Shown here piece after piece: positions 13,208 to 18,021 of a stretch of 18,021 nucleotides of DNA. The stretch covers positions 8,166 to 26,186 of the forward strand of contig DGYA01000073.1 of assembly GCA_002396505.1 (NCBI GenBank), written 5' to 3'. The position numbers were made by a program, and so were the translations under genes. Source of the DNA: Cyanobacteria bacterium UBA5018 (GTDB lineage: Bacteria > Cyanobacteriota > Cyanobacteriia > PCC-6307 > Cyanobiaceae). A model generated the notes under the pieces. It was not told where the DNA came from and did no database searches. It saw nothing but the letters and a program-made list of their open reading frames with translations. Within the stretch, counting starts at the first letter, position 1, and every line of letters starts with the position of its first letter.

Positions 13208-15295
13208 TTATATTGAAATTTCATCTAGCACCAACTCAGGGCCCAGGGCGGCTGAAGCCATCAGCACCAAGCTGCGGCTTTCCAGCGGTGCGCCACTGGG
13301 ACTCCAGCGCTGGGGGCTGACGGGTAGGTCATCGCCGGGGGGCAGGGCGGTGTCGATAAGTCTCAGCCAACCGGCCTGGCAGCTGGGTAGATCGAAGTGG
13401 ATCGCCTTGGCATAGGCATTCATGGCGCACCAGAGCAAAGGTTCGCCACTGGCGTCATGCAGGCTCCAGGCCAGCGTGTGGGACCAGCTGGCCCAATCTG
13501 GTTGTTCCAGCTCCACCCCATGCCAGCGCCACTCCAACACAGGTAATTCTGGATTTAGCAGCGGCGCCAAACGCTGGCGCAGCAGCAGCAGCCGTTGCAG
13601 GTAACTGCACAGGGCCAGATCATCTGAATCTGGTAGCCAGTGCATCCAGCCGAGCGGATTATCCTGACACCAGGTGTTGTTGTTGCCTCCCTTGCTACGC
13701 CGCACCTCATCGCCCATGGACAACATCGGCACCCCCGGCGCCAGCAATAGCGTGGTCAGCAGGTTGCGCAGCTGCCGCTCGCGCAGAGCGGCAATGGCGT
13801 GGTCGCTGCTGGGCCCCTCAACACCGTGGTTCCAACTGTTGTTGTGGTTGTCGCCATCGCGGTTGTCCTCGCCATTGGCCAAGTTGTGCTTGCCGTTGAA
13901 GCTCACCAGGTCGGCCAGGGTGAAGCCGTCATGGGCTGTCAAAAAGGTGATGCACTGACCGGGTCGCACCGGCAACCGCGTGAATAAATCAGGGCTGCCG
14001 CTGATCCTTTGGGCCAGGGCCCAGCAGCTACCTTCATCGCCCTTCCAAAAGCGGCGCACATCATCACGGAACCTGCCGTTCCAAGTGGCAACCCTGCGGG
14101 CGGGAAAGTCCGCGAGGCGATAGAGACCGCCGCAATCCCAAGGTTCACTGATCAACTTCAGGTCCGCCAGGTCTGGATCGGCCTCCATTTCCTCAAACAG
14201 AGGTGGGTTATCGAGGGGCATCAACTCCTCGCCACGACTCAAGGCAATGCCCAGGTCAAAACGAAAGCCATCAATACCCAATTCGCAGGCCCAGCAACGC
14301 AACGACTCCATGATTAGCCGTCTCACCAGGGGTCGATTAGCGGCGATGGTATTGCCGCAGCCGCTCACATCCAGGTAGTCACCGCGTGGATTTTGCTGGT
14401 AATAGAGGCGATCGCCCAAACCACGCCAGCTCAAGGTTGGCCCCTGCTGATTTCCCTCGCTGGTGTGGTTGAACACCACGTCGAGGATTACCTCCAGCCC
14501 GGCCTGGTGACAGGCAACCACCAGCTCGCGCACCTGCTCACGGGCCTGCAGCGGGTCCTCGCCCAGCAGGTAACCCGGATGCGGTGCCAGCCAACTGATC
14601 GGGCTATAACCCCAATGGTTGATCCGGCCTGGGGGCGCGTCGCTGGGGTCAAAGGCCATCACTGGCAGCAGCTCAATCGTGGTCACCCCCAGCCGCTTGA
14701 GATAGGGAATGGTTTGGATCAGCCCCAGCAAAGTGCCCTGCTGCTCAGCCGGCACTGGCGAGCCGCTGCCGCTGGTGAAGCCCCCCAGGTGCAGTTCATA
14801 AATGACTGAGCGCTGCCAGCTATGGCGCGGTCGGGGGGCGGCGGCAAAGTCGAACCGCTCGCGCTCGGTCACCACCCCTTTCAGGCAGGAGGCGGTATTG
14901 GGAGCGGCGCCCACGGCGGCGGCGCGGCGATAGCCCCCCCAGCCGGCGATAGCCCTGGCACAGGGATCTAGCAGCACCTTTGAGGGATTGAAGCCGTGAC
15001 CGCCCGGTTGCAGCGGTCCGAACACTCGATAGCCATAACAGCTGCCGATGCCGATTCCGGCCACCTCCACATGCCAGTGGTCGGCGGAGCGATGCCGCTC
15101 ATCCAACTCAATCACCAATTCGGCCTGACTGGCCTCACCCGAGGCGAACAGCAGCAGCTCCACCCGCGTGGCCTGGGGGGCCACCAGGGAAAAGTTCACC
15201 CCCCAGGCGGTGACGCTGGCCCCTAGGGGAGCGGGGCTGCCGATCCGGATCGCCGGTCTTGGGGCGGACAAGGCGCCGGGAACGTAGGAGCCCAT
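13208..15295 (-). CDS. glgX: glycogen debranching enzyme, isoamylase type (GH13)
   Basis: From the ATG at 15295 the protein is 695 residues. The open frame extends to 15436 but would then overlap the divergent gene and a 13-bp tandem repeat, so the inner ATG is preferred. An N-terminal CBM48-like domain (TAWGVNFSLVAPQATRVELLLF) precedes the GH13 barrel. Catalytic motifs are visible: VFNHT, the nucleophile Asp in GIDGFRFDLGIAL, the acid Glu in LISEPWD, and the transition-state Asp in LTAHDG. It hydrolyses alpha-1,6 branch points of glycogen in the cytoplasm during glycogen turnover. No other glycogen genes are in the window. Confidence 0.93.
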   Translation of the reverse strand: MGSYVPGALSAPRPAIRIGSPAPLGASVTAWGVNFSLVAPQATRVELLLFASGEASQAELVIELDERHRSADHWHVEVAGIGIGSCYGYRVFGPLQPGGHGFNPSKVLLDPCARAIAGWGGYRRAAAVGAAPNTASCLKGVVTERERFDFAAAPRPRHSWQRSVIYELHLGGFTSGSGSPVPAEQQGTLLGLIQTIPYLKRLGVTTIELLPVMAFDPSDAPPGRINHWGYSPISWLAPHPGYLLGEDPLQAREQVRELVVACHQAGLEVILDVVFNHTSEGNQQGPTLSWRGLGDRLYYQQNPRGDYLDVSGCGNTIAANRPLVRRLIMESLRCWACELGIDGFRFDLGIALSRGEELMPLDNPPLFEEMEADPDLADLKLISEPWDCGGLYRLADFPARRVATWNGRFRDDVRRFWKGDEGSCWALAQRISGSPDLFTRLPVRPGQCITFLTAHDGFTLADLVSFNGKHNLANGEDNRDGDNHNNSWNHGVEGPSSDHAIAALRERQLRNLLTTLLLAPGVPMLSMGDEVRRSKGGNNNTWCQDNPLGWMHWLPDSDDLALCSYLQRLLLLRQRLAPLLNPELPVLEWRWHGVELEQPDWASWSHTLAWSLHDASGEPLLWCAMNAYAKAIHFDLPSCQAGWLRLIDTALPPGDDLPVSPQRWSPSGAPLESRSLVLMASAALGPELVLDEISI

Positions 15296-15310
15296 TAACC
15301 TAATTGCCCC

Positions 15311-15346
15311 GGCTGCCCAGCTCGGCTGCCCAGCTCGGCTGCCTGG
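15311..15346. repeat. 13-bp direct repeat upstream of glgX
   Basis: GGCTGCCCAGCTC occurs at 15311-15323 and 15324-15336, with a partial third copy (GGCTGCCTGG) at 15337-15346. It lies in the 104-base divergent promoter region between glgX and the MBL-fold gene. Confidence 0.75.
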
Positions 15347-15399
15347 ATGCGGCGACGGCTCTGTGCTTGTGTTTTTAGCAGCGATAGCCCCCTGACGCC

Positions 15400-16080
15400 T
15401 TGTTACCCCCTTCTGCTCCGGAGCCCGGCAGGCCACCGCGGGAGGTGCGGCCTGGTTTGTGGTTGTTTGCCCCTAGCCGCGACAGCCAGGGGGGCAGCAG
15501 CTGGCTGTTGGCCACTGGGGAGGGAGACCTGTTGATCGATTGCCCGGGCTTCACCCAGGCCAATCTGGATTTTCTGGGGGGTCGCGGCGGCGAGGGCACC
15601 CTGGTGCTCACCAGTCGGGAGGGCCATGGCCGTTGCCGGCGTCTGCAGGAGGCCACCGGTTGGCGGGTACTGGTGCAGGAGCAGGAGGCCTATCTGCTGC
15701 CCACGGTGCCGCGGCTGCAGGTTTTTGCTGCTGAACACCTCCTGGCGGCCGGTATCCGGCTGTTGTGGACCCCTGGCCCCAGCCCCGGGGCCTGCGTGGT
15801 CCATGCCGCCGGCCCCTGGGGAGATCTGCTGTTTTGCGGTCGCCTGCTGCTGGCGGTGGGCCCCGCCAGCCTGGCCCCGCTGCGCACCAGCCGCACCTTC
15901 CATTGGCCCAGGCAGCTGGCCAGCATCGAGCGGCTGAAGAGCTGGCTGCCCGTTGGTTCACCTGCCCAGATCGCCTGCGGTGGCGGGCTTGGGGCGCTAC
16001 GGGGGGAGATGCTGGTCAACGACGGGGCGGCGCTGTTGGCGGCGCTGGAGGTCCAGTCATGGGCCTCTCTAAGCGGCTAA
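15400..16080 (+). CDS. metallo-beta-lactamase-fold protein lacking the metal ligands
   Basis: The 226-residue protein follows the MBL fold in outline: a first strand pair (EVRPGLWLFA, then GDLLIDCPG), a loop LTSREGHGRC where HxHxDH is expected, then TGWRVLVQEQEAYLLP. Later it has LLWTPGPSPGACVVHA in place of TPGHSPG, and LLFCGRLL in place of LLFTGDxL. Thus the first His cluster, the second His and the bridging Asp all appear replaced, so zinc/iron hydrolase activity is unlikely. The frame is intact and GC-rich like its neighbours, so this looks like a maintained pseudoenzyme and not a decaying gene. The start is uncertain: TTG at 15400, with GTG at 15445 as alternative. It diverges from glgX. 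The role is unknown. Confidence 0.75.
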   Translation: MLPPSAPEPGRPPREVRPGLWLFAPSRDSQGGSSWLLATGEGDLLIDCPGFTQANLDFLGGRGGEGTLVLTSREGHGRCRRLQEATGWRVLVQEQEAYLLPTVPRLQVFAAEHLLAAGIRLLWTPGPSPGACVVHAAGPWGDLLFCGRLLLAVGPASLAPLRTSRTFHWPRQLASIERLKSWLPVGSPAQIACGGGLGALRGEMLVNDGAALLAALEVQSWASLSG

Positions 16081-16162
16081 ATCGAGCCAAGCGCCGCTGT
16101 GCAGGCCCGTTCCGCCCTAAATCGAATACCCTGAGAACCGTTGCACCGCTGCGGCTGTCAAG

Positions 16163-16191
16163 TTGCGGTAAGTGCCCACGATCCATACCAT
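16163..16191 (+). promoter_or_regulatory. possible promoter of the HU gene
   Basis: TTGCGG (16163-16168), a 17-base spacer and TACCAT (16186-16191) resemble a sigma70-type promoter about 80 bases before the HU start. The surrounding 188-base gap has no gene. The -10 match is modest. Confidence 0.35.
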
Positions 16192-16268
16192 TGGTGCGGT
16201 TATCCATGGGCGGTCGGGCAAACCGACTTACTTGCCCACGGCTTTATCCAAAATTTTTTTCCCATTCC

Positions 16269-16544
16269 ATGAACAAAGCTGATCTCGTCAATCTGGTTGC
16301 TGTACGAACCGAACTCACCAAGACAGATGTGTCGATGGTTGTCGATGCGGTCATTGAAACCATCATCGATTCGGTAGTTGAAGGCAAGAAAGTCTCGATT
16401 CTGGGCTTCGGATCCTTTGAGTCCCGCGAGCGTTCAGCCCGTCAAGGTCTGAATCCGAAAACAGGTGAGAAAATCGCGATTCCCGCCAAACGCGTTCCCG
16501 CTTTTACCGCTGGCAAGATGTTCAAAGATCGGGTGCAGGGCTGA
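16269..16544 (+). CDS. hup: HU family DNA-binding protein
   Basis: The 91-residue protein from the ATG at 16269 is the normal HU length. It has the helical dimerisation half (MNKADLVNLVAVRTELTK, then VVDAVIETIIDSVVEGKKV), the signature ILGFGSFESRERSARQG, and the DNA-clasping arm NPKTGEKIAIPAKRVPAFTAGK. It bends and compacts DNA as a nucleoid protein. A longer upstream frame exists but reads through the neighbouring gene in another frame. A T-tailed hairpin lies 46 bases after the stop. Confidence 0.97.
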   Translation: MNKADLVNLVAVRTELTKTDVSMVVDAVIETIIDSVVEGKKVSILGFGSFESRERSARQGLNPKTGEKIAIPAKRVPAFTAGKMFKDRVQG

Positions 16545-16558
16545 TCCTCAGCACCTTG

Positions 16559-16603
16559 CAATGGGAGCCATAATTATAAAAACTAATTACGGCGGTCCCA
16601 TTG
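16559..16603 (+). promoter_or_regulatory. possible antiterminator hairpin
   Basis: CAATGGGA (16559-16566) pairs with TCCCATTG (16596-16603), GCC (16567-16569) with GGC (16591-16593), and TAATTA (16571-16576) with TAATTA (16584-16589). That is about 17 bp with a 2-base bulge and one mismatch. It consumes the 5' arm of the following terminator, so the two folds cannot coexist. Confidence 0.5.
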
Positions 16604-16615
16604 GATCGCCTTTTT
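16591..16615 (+). terminator. Rho-independent terminator after HU
   Basis: GGCGGTCC (16591-16598) pairs with GGATCGCC (16603-16610) around loop CATT, with one G-U pair, and is followed by TTTTT. Its T-run ends one base before the gluQRS start codon at 16617. Confidence 0.85.
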
Positions 16616-16616
16616 G

Positions 16617-17600
16617 ATGTCTGCCCTGTTGCTACCTAGTCACCTGGAGGCGGTACTGGCCAGCGGGCAGCGGCTAAGAGAGGCTGGCTATCGCGGCAGA
16701 TTCGCCCCTTCGCCCACCGGACCGCTGCATCGCGGCAACCTGCGCACGGCCCTGCTCAGCTGGCTTGAAGCCCGCTGGCAGGGCGGCGAATGGTTGTTAC
16801 GGCTTGATGATCTAGATGTACCGCGGAACCGCGCCGGAGCTGAAGCGGCAATTCAGGCAGATCTGCTTTGGCTGGGTTTGAACTGGGATGGCCAGCTCCT
16901 GCGACAAAGCGATAGCCGGGGCCTCTACGCCACGCTGCTCTCGGCGCTCAGACGGGCCGGTCATCTCTACCCCTGCCGCTGCAGTCGCCGGCTGCTGGCA
17001 GACATCTCAGCGCCCCATGGCGCTCAAGCAGTATATCCCGGCCTATGCCGCCAGCAGCAACCCCAGTGGGGCTGGCAGCAGGGGCGGCTGCCCAGTTGGC
17101 GACTGCGGCTACCGCCCGGTCCGATCCACTGGCAGGAGCACTTTGGCGAGCCCGGGCGGCTAGATGGTCAAACAGCCGTGGGCGATGTGGTGCTGCGGCG
17201 GGCGGATGGGGTTGTGGCATACCACCTGGCGACAGCATTGGACGAACTGATCCATGGCATCACCGACGTGGTGCGCGGTGACGATCTATGGAGTTCCACT
17301 GGCCCCCAGGTGGCAGTGATGGCGCTGTTACGGCTACCACCGCCTCGCTACGGTCACCTGCCCCTGTGGCGATCCGCCAGCGGCCAACGGCTGAGCAAGC
17401 GCGAGGGAGCCGAGGGGCTGGCGGCCTACCGCGAGCGGGGCATGGATGCGGCAGCCGTAGTGGGTGAACTGGCGGCCAGCCTGGCACTGGTGCCCGCCGG
17501 CAGCCGGCTGAGCGCAGGCGAGCTACTGGCGGCAATAAAGCCAGGAAACCTAGCCGCAGCTATCCAAACAGCGCGAATGGGAATTAATTCCGGCCCATAA
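16617..17600 (+). CDS. gluQ: glutamyl-Q tRNA(Asp) synthetase
   Basis: The 327-residue protein is a truncated GluRS-like catalytic core without an anticodon-binding domain. It shows YRGRFAPSPTGPLHRGNL (HIGH-type motif), LLRLDDLDVPRN, and the zinc site C120-R-C122 with Y140 and C144 (E. coli pattern C-x-C, Y, C). QRLSKREGA is the KMSKS-type loop. The enzyme activates glutamate without tRNA and attaches it to queuosine at position 34 of tRNA-Asp. The ATG at 16617 (or an in-frame TTG at 16614) directly follows the HU terminator, leaving no room for a Shine-Dalgarno site outside the hairpin. A TATAAA-like stretch at 16575-16580 could be its own -10. Confidence 0.93.
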   Translation: MSALLLPSHLEAVLASGQRLREAGYRGRFAPSPTGPLHRGNLRTALLSWLEARWQGGEWLLRLDDLDVPRNRAGAEAAIQADLLWLGLNWDGQLLRQSDSRGLYATLLSALRRAGHLYPCRCSRRLLADISAPHGAQAVYPGLCRQQQPQWGWQQGRLPSWRLRLPPGPIHWQEHFGEPGRLDGQTAVGDVVLRRADGVVAYHLATALDELIHGITDVVRGDDLWSSTGPQVAVMALLRLPPPRYGHLPLWRSASGQRLSKREGAEGLAAYRERGMDAAAVVGELAASLALVPAGSRLSAGELLAAIKPGNLAAAIQTARMGINSGP

Positions 17601-17622
17601 GCAAAGCTAGGCGGCAGAAAAG

Positions 17623-17666
17623 CCCAGATACAAATCCAGACATACCCAGATACAAGTCCAGGTATA
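17623..17666. repeat. 22-bp degenerate tandem repeat
   Basis: Two units beginning CCCAGATACAA (17623-17644 and 17645-17666) are followed by a decayed third (AATCCAGATAAA) and A-rich DNA. It lies just after gluQRS. In style it resembles the repeat after the guanidine operon but shares no unit with it. Confidence 0.7.
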
Positions 17667-17798
17667 AATCCAGATAAAAAATCTAAATAAAAGCCAAAGT
17701 GAAATCTAAGCAGAGCCCGTGAAATGACTAATCCTGCGGATCTTTCAGCTGCAGCTCTGCCAGCTACTACCCTGCCAGCCGGGAGCCAGCTGGATTAA

Positions 17799-17839
17799 CC
17801 AGGCCAGACACAACAATGCAGATAGCTGCTCTGGCCTGG
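17799..17839. repeat. 10-bp perfect inverted repeat
   Basis: CCAGGCCAGA (17799-17808) and TCTGGCCTGG (17830-17839) are separated by 21 bases. A second inverted repeat, GGATCA (17843-17848)/TGATCC (17860-17865), follows. There is no T-run on the plus strand. Confidence 0.6.
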
Positions 17840-18021
17840 CTAGGATCAAAGAGAAAAAGTGATCCAGGGGCAGCGGCAGCTTGCCGCCAATCCCCCTGGG
17901 CCCAGCCCCTTACCTTGCTCCTGTACCTAGATCCCGTGCTTACTCAACGACGCTGGGCTTTCTTCTGGTTCCAGATGAAGAAGGCAGCAGTGCCGACCCT
18001 GGCTGACCGACACAAGTCCTA
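17816..18021 (+). CDS. possible start of an ORF running off the window
   Basis: An ATG at 17816 opens a frame with no stop up to the window end (68 codons); a GTG at 17936 is an inner alternative giving LTQRRWAFFWFQMKK. No family is recognised. Inverted repeats overlap the upstream part, so if a gene exists the later start is more likely. It may be a chance frame. Confidence 0.2.
   Translation, partial: MQIAALAWLGSKRKSDPGAAAACRQSPWAQPLTLLLYLDPVLTQRRWAFFWFQMKKAAVPTLADRHKS

Noticed and set aside
15296..15436. 47-residue N-terminal extension of the debranching enzyme
   Set aside because: It would run through a 13-bp tandem repeat and overlap the divergent MBL-fold gene; ATG 15295 sits just before the CBM48-like domain.
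17950..18021. minus-strand C-terminal peptide ending AAFFIWNQKKAQRR
   Set aside because: The frame has a stop at the window edge (18019-18021), leaving only about 24 codons with no start codon of note.

Overview
The window looks like chromosome from a high-GC freshwater picocyanobacterium of the Cyanobium/Synechococcus type. That placement is inferred from the style of the proteins: cyanobacterial-type glycogen debranching enzyme, HU, GluQRS, weak Shine-Dalgarno sites and a few GCGATCGC octamers. No rRNA or other taxonomic marker is present.

Layout. 1-1081: an N-terminal fragment of a tyrosine-recombinase-like protein (minus strand), a 190-base stretch full of inverted repeats, and a tRNA-Lys(UUU) gene (minus). 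1208-6104: an ion-handling block. A P2-type cation ATPase and a Zn-type cation diffusion facilitator lie on the minus strand. Two overlapping fluoride channel genes (fluC/crcB) diverge from them on the plus strand. A small unrecognised minus-strand ORF follows. 6588-12134: the centre of the window, a complete guanidine acquisition and degradation operon on the plus strand. 12135-13207: gene-poor DNA with a 16-bp degenerate tandem repeat and one small hypothetical ORF. 13208-17600: a glycogen debranching enzyme (minus), a metallo-beta-lactamase-fold protein that has lost its metal ligands (plus), HU (plus), and glutamyl-Q-tRNA(Asp) synthetase (plus). 17601-18021: repeats, inverted repeats and perhaps the start of another ORF.

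The guanidine operon is the most coherent system here. A perfect NtcA box (GTA-N8-TAC) sits 22 bases before a TAN3T -10 box. The start point this predicts (about 6636) lies just upstream of a guanidine-I (ykkC) riboswitch. The first gene encodes a ureohydrolase-fold protein matching the Ni-dependent guanidine hydrolase GdmH (Synechocystis Sll1077 type). It is followed by its own hypA and hypB nickel chaperone genes and by a lipoprotein-permease-ATPase importer. The implied logic is that nitrogen limitation (NtcA) and intracellular guanidine (riboswitch) jointly turn on guanidine import and hydrolysis to urea and ammonium, with nickel loaded by dedicated chaperones. The enzyme/chaperone/transporter grouping is known in cyanobacteria; the stacked NtcA plus riboswitch control is read here from sequence and is untested.

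Other points of interest are a possible terminator/antiterminator pair between the HU gene and gluQRS, an MBL-fold pseudoenzyme, and an integrase remnant beside tRNA-Lys.
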